A DNA stretch of 57,373 bases from Nemertoderma westbladi (taxonomy: Eukaryota; Xenacoelomorpha; Nemertodermatida; Nemertodermatidae). The stretch is from assembly GCA_032718475.1 (NCBI GenBank), contig JAUCBJ010000895.1:1-57373 (forward strand). Direction: 5' to 3'. The translations under genes and the position numbers were made by a program. Each line of letters begins with the position of its first letter. Position 1 is the first letter of the stretch. Shown here piece by piece: positions 42,860 to 51,463 of the stretch. The notes under the pieces were generated by a model. It saw nothing but the letters and a program-made list of their open reading frames with translations. It was not told where the DNA came from and searched no databases.

Positions 42860-42893
42860 GTTCACCCAGCCATGCAATAATGGCTGGGTGAAC
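42860..42893. other. perfect 14-bp hairpin
   Basis: GTTCACCCAGCCAT and ATGGCTGGGTGAAC surround the loop GCAATA. It stands alone in AT-rich DNA. Confidence 0.8.
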
Positions 42894-43191
42894 TAATATT
42901 GTCCAATGAGAAAATTTACTATGCCCATTCATTATGTTCAGGGTGGTGGGAGGGTTAAGCACCGAAAATATAATTTGATATTCTAGAGGTCCACGGGTTC
43001 CGTACTGTCTGTCTATATACATGTGTTTTATAAATATAATATTTTAATGAGAAGTAGCCTTTTATTTTATTTAAGTAGCTAGTGTGATATATTTCCTTCT
43101 TTTGATTGCGTTCATTCATTTTAATTAATGTAATACTGCCTATAATATTCTGACAGTTTTATCTTAATCTTATAAATAGTTTCACTTTGTC

Positions 43192-43572
43192 ATGGCAACA
43201 CAATCGTCGCTCGCAATACGTAAGAATATTAACGTGCAGATGCACGTCGCGCGGCTTTTATCTCCGGCCTATTCCGGAGCGTCGCTCACTGTGTTACAAG
43301 ACCGAGGGGGAATGATCCCGAGATCGCGGGTGCATCCCAGGTTCTCCATATCACCAAACCGGCTACGAAGACCCTGCCGGCCACCTACGGCAAAGGCCCG
43401 TAACGGACAAAGCGGGATATATCCTATAGTAGAGATCTCCTATAGTATATGTCCTAGTAGATATCCTATAGTCTTCTGCAGGTTTGTTATCCGTCACATA
43501 TTATTAATAATTTTGTTTGTAAATTTTGTAAGTTATGGTGGCAAAGTTAGAAATGCACTGAATATTATATGA
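43192..43572 (+). CDS. hypothetical 126-codon frame, weak
   Basis: ATG 43192 lies in a fair context (GTCATGG). The first 80 codons are CG-rich in an AT-rich neighbourhood and the last 40 form a hydrophobic segment (FVIRHILLIILFVNFV). Around 43430-43480 the DNA has repeated CCTATAGTA units, which weakens the case. No family recognised. It could be a fragment of a repeat. Confidence 0.2.
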   Translation: MATQSSLAIRKNINVQMHVARLLSPAYSGASLTVLQDRGGMIPRSRVHPRFSISPNRLRRPCRPPTAKARNGQSGIYPIVEISYSICPSRYPIVFCRFVIRHILLIILFVNFVSYGGKVRNALNII

Positions 43573-44460
43573 TTTTAATAAAGATAAATAATTACAGCAT
43601 TAATTACTTTGTTGGTATGTACCGCGCCAAAATGTTTGAAAATTTGATTTGACTGTAAAACAAAGGGGCGTTTTCTAAGCGCTGTAGCCGTACTATATTT
43701 ACTAAACATAATATATAAAAATTCAGTACCCAATAGGTTGCCGGTAAATCAATATGTACATAAAAAATATAAAGAAGGCACAAATTTATGTTTTCTTAAA
43801 AATTGCCATTTAACATTACATTTGGGGAAATATTAGACCAGAAATATCGATACCCAATGTCACTGAACACAAAATTATCATATAATTGAGTTATAATGTC
43901 ACCCTTCTTTTGATATAAAATGCAGTTATTTAATAATTACACCACCTTTAAGCAACGTCGTTATTAATTATTACAGCGATCCCCTGTGGAAATACATATA
44001 TATAGTGATATAATGCAAACGTTGTCGTTATGCACCATTGTCTGTCGAATTGCTCGCGTTCGTGTTTGGGGAAGTCTAGCCTAGTTAGGTAATCCTGTTT
44101 GCTATTCTGAAGAGGGAAAAAACAACCCCCCAAAGAAACCCCCAATCAGAATGGCAGAAGGTGGATATACGGAAATGCACTGATCAAGTACCACTTCCTA
44201 TGCCTATTTCAACCATGAAAAAAAAAATAAATTGAGGCACTATTAATTATTATTATTCTTACAAATTGAGATGGCGATTTTGGTTTCTAATAGAATAAAT
44301 TCAGAATCGATATTTTCATGCGCATACAACACATACATGCTGTTGTGTATAGGTAAATTAAGATGTAATATATGACTATATATAATTTCGAATAGAGGAT
44401 ATATATAATATCTAATAATAATAGTAATCATATATTATGTTCATGATCAGTGAACATGTA
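43573..44460. other. AT-rich spacer, no gene
   Basis: No coding sequence or clear repeats apart from simple A/T stretches. Confidence 0.5.
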
Positions 44461-45309
44461 TCAGTCATTGATTGAAGACACCATAACGCGTTGAGCATTT
44501 ATGAGTTCGTAGTCTGATGGCCTTATGTAGGATTCGTAGCAAGAACTTCTCCATCATCCTAATTTCTTTATAGTGTTTGGAGGTATACCAACCTTGGAGG
44601 CAGTGGTGGCCATCCCAGAACGAAAACTATGGCTTGAGTAACCCTGTCCCATTATTTTACGTAAAACACCATTAATTTGGTGGGCTTGAACTGATTCACC
44701 TGTTGACCATATAAAAAGTGGGGATATGTTTGGGCCGCATTGATCTCTGAACTGTAGGTATATCTTCAGGCGATTATGTGGGCACAATGGTCCACCCACC
44801 TTAGCAATGGGAAACTTTAGAGCTGAACGTGATGTCAAATTAACATATTCTGACACTCTCATGCCACCGAAGAAAGCCATTGTAAAAATGGCCTTCATCA
44901 TTTGTATATCAAGCAAACGGTTGTTGTAAAATTGTGGTAAGGATTGCATTAATAAGTGTAGGTCGGCTGCCATTATAGGCCGGGCAACGGATGGAGCTCC
45001 ATTGGCTCTTTCGCATCCTCGTATAATATGTTGTAGCCGTCCCATATTTATATCTGATGAGCATTCTATGTTCATTAAGGTACTCATTATACCTGCAAGG
45101 TACATCCGTATAGATGATGCCCGCAGACCACTATAGTGAGACATAAGAATAAATGTTTCCAGAGTTCTTTGACAAACAGGAGTATGTGCTTTTCCTGCGA
45201 TTCTGCAGAATAGTTTGTACTTATACCATGCTGATATATACTTCTTTTGGGTATTATGACTAAAACTATCAACAACAAGCTGATTTATTAAGGATTGGTG
45301 AATTTCCAT
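44461..45309 (-). pseudogene. tyrosine recombinase, one internal TGA
   Basis: The ATG at 45309-45307 is in a strong context (CGCCATGG). The N-terminal SAM-like core-binding domain is SFSHNTQKKYISAWYKYKLF; the catalytic domain has FFGGMRVSEYVNL (Arg 151) and SSHSFRSGMAT (His 227, Arg 230). A TGA at codon 252 (44554-44556) falls just before WRSSCYESYIRPS, which holds the catalytic Tyr (258 or 261) in the same frame; the natural stop is TGA 44461-44463. Without readthrough the product lacks the nucleophile. The style (HSFR, YxxYIRP) resembles recombinases of DIRS/Ngaro and Crypton elements. It is the last gene of a same-strand trio, 107 bp after the gag-like gene. Confidence 0.8.
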
Positions 45310-45350
45310 GGCGATGGATGTTTCATATGGCTGGTAGACAATATATATAT

Positions 45351-45406
45351 AAACTATTTATAGTTTAGTTTGTAAACTATTTATAGTTTAGTTCGTAAAC
45401 TACTTA
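45351..45406. repeat. tandem 23-bp palindromic repeats next to the recombinase start
   Basis: AAACTATTTATAGTTTAGTT plus TGT or CGT repeats at 45351-45373 and 45374-45396, with a third partial start. Across the junctions, arms ATAGTTTA and TAAACTAT face each other around 5-nt spacers GTTTG (45360-45380) and GTTCG (45383-45402, one mismatch). Paired arms with a short spacer resemble a tyrosine-recombinase binding site or a promoter operator; this is inference from position and symmetry. Confidence 0.6.
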
Positions 45407-45416
45407 ATAACATATG

Positions 45417-46139
45417 CTATTTTTTATAGATGCGATTATATATATTTAAACAGTTTATGCTTGTGGGTAAACTATCCTTGCTGATTTTAGGCAGCGATTT
45501 TACAATCGGGACCCTCTCCCAAACATTGTTGATATTATTGTCCTCTTCATTATCGTACTGAGGTCGATGTCGGAACCTATTGTCATTTGTACCTCTTCTA
45601 ACATCGTCTGAATCATCCTGATATCTCCTATTGAAGTGTGATTCAGAATCCTCTCGGTTTTTGGATTTGCAATCAGGGCGATAATGACCCTCACGGTGAC
45701 ACCCGTGGCTGAAAACTCCCCTCTTGAAGTTGCTCTGGTTTGTTTTCCTTGGTGACGTCATAAATGCCTCTGCTGGCAAACATGATCCTAAATGCTGCTT
45801 GTCGCAGTTTCGACATCTGCTCATGTAGTCCGATCGCATGGGATGGCGAATAGTTGGTGGTTGCTCCCATCCTCCCTGATTCGTTTCAACATAGAGACGA
45901 TGGTCTTTGTCAACCTTGAGTAAAAACCCAAGTGAATATAATGGGGCTATCTCGAGCATGTTCCGATAATAAGTCCATATCTTTGGTGCTTCTTCTGGAT
46001 AGAAGGCACTCTTATAACTAGCAAGTAGGGCTAAGCAGTTCAACATTCCCCCTGTGGATTCTACTTCTGCGTTTTTCCCATATTTTCCATTCAGCTCTTG
46101 CCGTTCAGCCAGTTCAATTAGAGGGATATATCGGTCCAT
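45417..46139 (-). CDS. gag-like protein with knuckle motifs, recombinase cassette
   Basis: ATG 46139-46137 to TAA 45417-45419, 240 codons, intact. The N-terminal 100 residues are globular (ELAERQEL ... YPEEAPKIWTYYRNML). Two Cys/His groups follow: CRNCDKQHLGSC (residues 109-120) and SHGCHREGHYRPDC (144-157), the second a CCHC knuckle whose first Cys position is Ser. The tail is Arg/Asp/Asn-rich. This is the layout of a small Gag or nucleic-acid-binding protein. It lies 29 bp after the preceding gene and 107 bp before the recombinase, all on the minus strand. In DIRS-like elements a Gag accompanies the recombinase, but no RT is found here. Confidence 0.6.
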   Translation of the reverse strand: MDRYIPLIELAERQELNGKYGKNAEVESTGGMLNCLALLASYKSAFYPEEAPKIWTYYRNMLEIAPLYSLGFLLKVDKDHRLYVETNQGGWEQPPTIRHPMRSDYMSRCRNCDKQHLGSCLPAEAFMTSPRKTNQSNFKRGVFSHGCHREGHYRPDCKSKNREDSESHFNRRYQDDSDDVRRGTNDNRFRHRPQYDNEEDNNINNVWERVPIVKSLPKISKDSLPTSINCLNIYNRIYKK

Positions 46140-46168
46140 ATATTATATTGAATATTGAATAACATATA

Positions 46169-46630
46169 TTATTGATCCACTGTGTCCCTTTCAAGTGGTC
46201 GTGTTGATGACAATACCCCAGGCACTTCCTTGTCCGATCGTGTTATTTGGCGTTTATTTCCTTTCGATTGTGTTATCCCATCCATAGAATAATTTTGTTG
46301 AGCCTTCAACAAAACTCCTACAAACTTCTCCATGAATGTAATTTCATGTTCTTGGGCTGTTTCAGGTTGTATGTGTGGCTTAGGGGATGTTGCTCTGACC
46401 GGAATAAAAATAATAAAATCGTTATTGATAGCTTTATTTAATTTGTATACTACACCAGAGAATGTTACCTGCTCACCATGATGCAACACCAGATATTGTG
46501 ATGCACTACTTGGGGCTTCTGTGCCCTCCCAGATGGGACCCTCGGTTGACAGTTGTAATCTCAACCATGAGTTGCTTTCGCATCTATATGCAATAGTGCC
46601 AATGGTATAATTTATCTCTGGAACTGACAT
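46169..46630 (-). CDS. unknown 153-residue protein, first gene of the recombinase cassette
   Basis: ATG 46630-46628 to TGA, intact. The first 95 residues look like a beta-rich globular domain (INYTIGTIAYRCESNSWLRL, LVLHHGEQVTFSGVVYKL, NDFIIFIPVRA). It is possibly OB-fold-like by pattern only. A charged tail with KSKGNKRQITRSDKE follows. No transmembrane or zinc motif. The family is not recognised. Its intact frame next to the intact gag-like gene and nearly intact recombinase suggests the three move or act together. Confidence 0.5.
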   Translation of the reverse strand: MSVPEINYTIGTIAYRCESNSWLRLQLSTEGPIWEGTEAPSSASQYLVLHHGEQVTFSGVVYKLNKAINNDFIIFIPVRATSPKPHIQPETAQEHEITFMEKFVGVLLKAQQNYSMDGITQSKGNKRQITRSDKEVPGVLSSTRPLERDTVDQ

Positions 46631-47043
46631 GATGTTGTAGATTTTATATACTTATTGAAAACAAATTTACTTATCTATGCATGATATTTTACCATGAACC
46701 ATGATACCGCTAAATGTTAAGATATATTGTTGACTGTGAAACGATGATCACCTTGGGATAGCTATAGTATTCATTTGGTATAAAGTATGAAAAAAAAATA
46801 TTTATTAAAATAAATAAAATCCATTGCCTTACTTGTGGACATTGTAGCATTGTCTATGTTTATTTTTATACTGGATTGAAAATGGCTTGTTTGATTTCGA
46901 ACCATTGGTCAAGAACAGGAGTTGGGTCTCCATTCATTTTTGGAAACAAAGCTTTGAATTTGCTGATCCTGAGACGGCTCAAGAGATCTGGACCAATGTT
47001 GTCATGTCCTGGGATGTGCTGGCAGAATACCATTATTCCGTAT
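46631..47043 (+). other. spacer with a short possible coding remnant
   Basis: AT-rich to 46870. From about 46884 one plus-strand frame encodes LFDFEPLVKNRSWVSIHFW and then FADPETAQEIWTNVVMSW, which has protein-like composition but is only 60 codons and runs into a minisatellite. It could be an exon or transposon remnant; not recognised. Confidence 0.3.
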
Positions 47044-47266
47044 TATTCCGTGAAGGGATCCAGACATCCGCCTAAGCCCATAGGCTGTCCTCCCGTAAAG
47101 GGATCCAGACACCCGCCAGTAAATATTAGGCTGTCCCACTGTAAAGGGATCCGGACATCCGCCTGTATATTAGGCTGTCCTCCTGTAAAGGGATCCGGAC
47201 ACCCGCCAGTAGATATAGGCTGTCCTCCCATGAAGGGATCCGGACATCCGCCTGAGCCCATAGGTT
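47044..47266 (+). repeat. five-unit 43-45-bp minisatellite
   Basis: Units contain AAGGGATCCGGACATCCGCC and AGGCTGTCCTCC. Open frames over it on both strands come from the repeat. Confidence 0.9.
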
Positions 47267-47319
47267 GAAGCTCTGATAGGACGTTGCCTTAGCAACGTTA
47301 TTCTGGCTTTGGGCTTGGC

Positions 47320-47490
47320 TGCCCAGAGTGATTTACAAACCTGGTTGTTCCTACAGACCATATGCTGATACACAACCTCCAAGGGAGGGGAAATGGCTGT
47401 GGTCCAGGTTGATATACGAGTCTGGTTATTCCTGCCGAGCAAATGCTAATACACACACACCCCTCCAAGGAAGGGAAAATAGTCACATAG
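47320..47490 (+). repeat. two diverged ~75-bp tandem copies
   Basis: CTGGTTGTTCCTACAGACCA and CTGGTTATTCCTGCCGAGCA head two copies that each end with a CCAAGGRAGGGRAAA block. Confidence 0.6.
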
Positions 47491-47854
47491 GATGTTGCCT
47501 CAAAACCAATTACCTTTGTCAATTGGGTATTACTTTTATAAATGCTCACATTATTTACCGGACACTGTTACCTTTATTTCCTGAAAATGCAAATACATAT
47601 TTAAATAATTTTGAGGAACTAATTAATGCTTTTGTTATGCAGGATGGGGAACAAAATTATAAGGTTCATTATCGGTGGACGAAAAACCGCTGACAACACG
47701 AATCTTGGATGTTATCTGTAAGGCAATGCGGGTGCCACTCTATCTCCCAAGGTGGATACTCCGCAACCATCAAACACCTTTCTTTACTCACCCAGTAGAA
47801 GCCATAATGTTCGCTGGGTGGGCGCGGCGCACCTATTATGTAATGACACCATGC

Positions 47855-47925
47855 TGGGCGACGGATCGAACCTGGGATCTCCAAGCCAGATGCGGAAGGT
47901 GTAACCACTTCATTAGCTGATCTGG
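47855..47925 (-). repeat. tRNA-derived SINE-like fragment
   Basis: On the minus strand GGTTCGATCC (47863-47872) is a perfect pol III B box, preceded at tRNA-like distance by AATGAAGTGGTTACACC, a degenerate A box. The cloverleaf is not complete, so it is a tRNA-derived repeat and not a working tRNA gene. Confidence 0.55.
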
Positions 47926-48920
47926 TTGGCTAGTTTATGCTGCTGCTGATATACATGTCAACGTCTGCGTGGCTTAATTACAAGGAAATTATAAACAAAT
48001 ATACAATAATAAAGTTAACAGTGCTAAATAACATTAATTTGTGTTTAGAATTGAAACGTTACAAACGTTAATAATTTTAAGATATTTACTATAACTAGCT
48101 TTACAATAACTGGTAAAACAAAATATTATATGTGTTGGTGGATTATTTAAGAATTTATGTGCACATTTCATGGGCTATCGATTAATATAATGAAATTTGT
48201 GAAATTCCAACAATATATTACATTTTTTAGCATCAATATTTTCTCATCAGTAGTCGCTTTCGTTATGTTGCAATTTTGCAATGTAACCATAGTGTACTGA
48301 ACCTCGTGGCTTTATTTACACGAACTCATTACGTTCGTTCATGAAACAAACCATTCGGGTCAGCACACTTAAAATGCTAATTTACACATTAAGTATTTAT
48401 AGTTAATATTTATTACGCAAAATAGGTTTTAAAATTTTAAAATGGTGATTTTTTAATAAATATTTATTTTAAACGAGACTTTATAATAAATTGGAAGGAT
48501 ATTCCTAAATTTGTATTTCACAAATTAAATTATAATAATTTTTGACAACATAGATTATTTTATATATATTTTTTTATATATATTTTTTATATATTTTATA
48601 GCGCTCGCTTTGTTTTTGTAACGATAGGCCTACTAAATAGTTTATTATTTTGGTTAGATTAGCAACTTTGGATTTTAGAGAAAATATGCTATTATTTAAA
48701 TGGGTGTAAATCGTAAAGTCAAATATAACAGAAGAAATCCTGGCATACTTCATATGTTAAATACTTTAATACAATAAATAGTTGCTACAGACATTGGTTT
48801 TGTAATTTAAATGTGCTACTTTGTTGACTTAAATGGTGATCTCAGAAATAAGGCAAAATATAGTTTATTAAAATAATTAATTAAAAATATTCTAAACACA
48901 TTGAATTATTTTCTTTATAG
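47926..48920. other. AT-rich spacer ending in a splice acceptor
   Basis: Pure A/T runs near 48550-48600. The last bases TTATTTTCTTTATAG read as an acceptor for the exon at 48921. No gene. Confidence 0.5.
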
Positions 48921-49317
48921 ATGCGTCGAAATGGGCAAATTATTTGCCTTAGTTCTCCATACGGTGGTGGAGGTCGGCTCCATTCTGGCATTTATGCAAG
49001 ATGTCAGCGTTGGGGGGTTTATAGCTATCATAAACCCAAGATACGAGGGGGAGAGTTCGTTCCCAGTAGTATCCACTAAGGACGTCGTCATACCGATGAC
49101 AGAGGTGGAAGACGACCGGAGGGAATTTCCTCTCCCGCCCTCAATAGTTAACTGTGGGATGAATTCCTTTGCCGTGCTATCTTCCATCGATGTACGGGTA
49201 ACGAACATCGGATACGAGGATCCTGTGTGCCCCAGGCCGCTGTGCGACTCAAGGACAGGCGTCACCTGCTGCTGCCTGTCAGCAGCGGCTACCACGAACT
49301 GGGTGTTTGTCATGGAG
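48921..49317 (+). CDS. candidate exon of an unidentified gene (exon A)
   Basis: A GC-rich 397-bp block is bounded by a TTTTCTTTATAG acceptor and a GAG-GTAACC donor. One frame is open throughout: it encodes KLFALVLHTVVEVGSILAFM, GGFIAIINPRYEGES, PVVSTKDVVIPM and a Cys-rich end (CPRPLCDSRTGVTCCCL). The CCC-rich end might bind metal. The minus strand is also open for most of the block, so coding strand is not certain. The exon ends in phase 0. No family recognised. Confidence 0.4.
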
Positions 49318-49392
49318 GTAACCGCAGTCCTACTAAAAACCGCAATTTACCGCAACTAACCGCAATTTACCGCAACTAGTTGTTATTTTCAA

Positions 49393-49463
49393 GCAGCTGC
49401 ATGGTCTAGTGGCGAAATTTCTGGGCTTCAGATTAGGAGGCCCCTGTTCGATCCCTTGCTGCC
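49393..49463 (+). repeat. tRNA-like segment in left arm (tRNA-Glu-like)
   Basis: A box TGGTCTAGTGG (49402-49412), B box GTTCGATCC (49446-49454) and pairing ends GCAGC/GCTGC. The anticodon and T stems are imperfect. Confidence 0.65.
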
Positions 49464-49840
49464 TTGACCGTGTAGCACTGTTTTCTGTTTGTGTAGTGTT
49501 TTAAAAACAGTCCTACGAATTACCCCAAACCCAAATACCCCGAAATACTTGTTTTTCACTCTCGTTTATTGTTTTGGTTAGAAAAACTTGCCACTGTAAC
49601 CTGTTCCTTTCCCTCACCATTTCTAAACATTGTTGGCTTATTTTGGGGTACCGGTAATAGCTGAATAGTGTAGCCTTTTTGTGGTATTTTGTGACTATTT
49701 TGGGGTAGGCCTAATTCGTAAGACCCTCTAACAGTCTAATGCAGTAATGTTAACATATATTGGTTTTATAGGCCTATTGATCACATTACAGCATTAATTG
49801 TAAATTTTGTCGTTTTTAAAACACTGCAAAAAACAGTGTT

Positions 49841-49913
49841 GCCTGGTCAAGGGATCGAACCAGGGCCTCCTACGTGGAAGCCTAAGGTTGTCACCACTAG
49901 ACCACAAGGCTGC
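49841..49913 (-). repeat. tRNA-like segment in right arm (tRNA-Glu-like)
   Basis: On the minus strand TGGTCTAGTGG (complement of 49894-49904) and GGTTCGATCC (complement of 49852-49861) are spaced as in a tRNA gene. It faces the left-arm copy. Confidence 0.65.
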
Positions 49914-50019
49914 TTAAAAATGACAATTAGTTGCAGTAAATGGCGGTTAGTTGCGGTAAATTGCGGTAAGATGCGGTAAATTGCGGTTAGTTGCGGTAAA
50001 TTGCGGTTTTTAGTAGGAC

Positions 50020-50341
50020 CCAGTAACCACCCCCGGTCTCCAAGATTTTAAAGGCGATAAACACACCAGACGATAATTAGTACCACAAAATAACTTTCAA
50101 ATATAGTTTGAGACTTCAAAATGTTTCAGATTTAGTCATTAAAAACGTATGTTAATTCTAGTAAAAGTTAAGGGATTTGAATATTGAGTATTTCTGTGAA
50201 TACAGACTCAGACACACACGGGCACGATGTTACTCCCCCCCATATTTCCCAGTCCCACCGTTGTTAACAACAGTTATTGTATAATGTTGGTGTGTTTTTT
50301 TCATATCGAGGCGATTTACGTCGCTATTCGTAACCCCTGAG
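50020..50341. other. non-coding spacer, possible intron end
   Basis: AT-rich until 50290, then GTGTTTTTTTCATATCGAG and CCCCTGAG, both possible acceptors for the next exon. Confidence 0.35.
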
Positions 50342-50602
50342 ATGTTGCGAACGTCGCTGGCCAAGCTTCAACTCGAGGACGTCGACGCTGTGGAGGCGTT
50401 CGTAGCCGAGAGTATCACGGGAATCAACAACGCCGGGGGTTGGTGTATAGTTGGGTGGGTTAAACTGGGAAAGTCTGCCGATAGCGACCTCCCGCTCCCA
50501 TCCCTCCCAACGGTGCATGTTACGTCGGCGACACCAATCCAGGCCGTCGAGCTGGATCGACACAATGCTGCAATGTCCGGCTGGGGCTCCAGCCCGGGGT
50601 GA
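50342..50602 (+). CDS. candidate exon of an unidentified gene (exon B)
   Basis: A CpG-rich frame opens with ATG 50342 and encodes MLRTSLAKLQLEDVDAVEAF, GGWCIVGWVKLGKSADSDLP and ATPIQAVELDRHNA, a protein-like composition unlike the AT-rich flanks. It ends in TGA at 50600-50602 within CGGGGTGAGATGG, which is also a donor match (GTGAG). If the acceptor is the AG at 50340-50341, phase 0 matches the donor at 49318, so exon A and exon B could be one gene with a 1-kb intron. It could instead be a single-exon gene starting at this ATG. Family unknown. Confidence 0.35.
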   Translation: MLRTSLAKLQLEDVDAVEAFVAESITGINNAGGWCIVGWVKLGKSADSDLPLPSLPTVHVTSATPIQAVELDRHNAAMSGWGSSPG

Positions 50603-50689
50603 GATGGGCCCCATCAATCAGAGGAGGTGGTGGTCCGGCGCTGGCTGAGAGAGGCCACAGTGCACGCGGTGGCGCAGCGAGGGCTCAGG

Positions 50690-50800
50690 GGCGCGGTGAT
50701 GCAGCAGTCGGCAACAGGGGTGGCGCAGCACTCGGCGACCGGGGTGGCGCAGCAGTCGGCGACCGGGGAGACGCAATAGGCGGTGACCGGGGTGGCGCAC
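50690..50800 (+). repeat. 24-bp minisatellite, GC-rich
   Basis: Units of GGGGTGGCGCAGCACTCGGC plus GACC type repeat about four times. Open frames across it are a by-product. Confidence 0.85.
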
Positions 50801-50841
50801 AAAGTTATACAACGCGTGCGCCGCACGCGTTGTATAACTTT
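50801..50841. repeat. perfect 41-bp palindrome (20-bp arms, 1-nt centre)
   Basis: AAAGTTATACAACGCGTGCG and its exact complement flank a single C at 50821. Each arm contains ACGCGT. Confidence 0.95.
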
Positions 50842-51463
50842 ATATAATATTTGTATAACTATTTTATATAGGTCAGGGTGTAGGTACCGGTACCGGCAGA
50901 CCAGTATTTCAGTAGGGGAAGGGGGGTCATTAAAGGACAGAGGGCATTAAGGGACAAAATTTTGTTTTCATGGCCCTGTCTCTTGAAATAAAAGCAATTC
51001 AATTTTTTTTAAATTCAGATTGGCTGCAGATTAGAGCCCTATCCAAATACTACATAATATTACTGTTTTCAATTATGCAACTAAATTTCAATTTCTAAAA
51101 CTACTTTTCCAATTGAAACAATAAAGTTTCCCTAAAACTTTGGAGTCAATAGTTTTGGCCCCGGCACACAGCCTAACCATCACTACATAGGTCAGTCTTG
51201 GTTTCATTTTGTGGAAACAACATTAAAATAGCATATTTTGTTATTGTTTTTAAAAATTTTAAATATAATTTCATGTTGAAATGGCTTTTTAACTATTGAG
51301 TATTTTTTTCGCATTTTGTGGGCATTAAGGGTCAATGGCACATTGTCACTTAAACCTTTATTCAGAAACACATACTCCAGTACTCACTTTAGATTATGCC
51401 TGCAGTGCTTTGTTAGGCTTTTATTAGCTTATTAGCAAAGACATACCGGTATCTAGATTGACC
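50842..51463. other. spacer with candidate transposon subterminal repeats
   Basis: GTCATTAAAGGACA (50927), GGCATTAAGGGACA (50943) and GGCATTAAGGGTCA (51322) are related motifs upstream of a pogo-like gene and may be parts of its left end. Confidence 0.4.

Larger units (their letters stand above)
44461..46630 (-). mobile_element. compact tyrosine-recombinase element (three genes)
   Basis: Three same-strand frames with 29- and 107-bp gaps (unknown protein, gag-like protein, recombinase) form a 2.2-kb block in AT-rich DNA. Terminal repeats are not identified. It is either an unusual recombinase element without RT or a DIRS/Ngaro-type element that has lost RT-RNase H. Confidence 0.55.
49327..50019. 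mobile_element. 693-bp inverted-repeat element carrying tRNA-like arms
   Basis: Arms 49327-49512 and 49830-50019 are inverted copies. From the outside in they hold GTCCTACTAAAAACCGCAAT, several ~20-bp tandem units of the CCGCAACTAACCGCAATTTA type, a tRNA-like segment and a short CACTG...AGTGTTTTAAAAAC block. The two tRNA-like segments point inward. The middle contains the GTTTATTGTTTTGGTTAG module. No coding frame. A MITE- or foldback-like element is inferred; clear target-site duplication is not seen. Confidence 0.7.

Noticed and set aside
44461-46630. Phage or plasmid integrase operon
   Set aside because: The compact arrangement looks operon-like, but the AT-rich eukaryotic setting, Kozak-like starts, missing ribosome-binding sites and DIRS-like recombinase motifs argue for a eukaryotic mobile element.
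46876-47442. Plus- and minus-strand frames rich in Gly, Pro and Cys
   Set aside because: They are mostly the 43-45-bp minisatellite; only the short non-repeat stretch before 47044 might be coding.
49393-49913. Functional tRNA-Glu genes
   Set aside because: A and B boxes are good but anticodon and T stems are imperfect and the two copies are parts of inverted repeat arms, so they are tRNA-derived segments.
50599-50847. Gly/Arg/Asp repeat protein
   Set aside because: Encoded by the 24-bp minisatellite and ending in the palindrome; no independent support.
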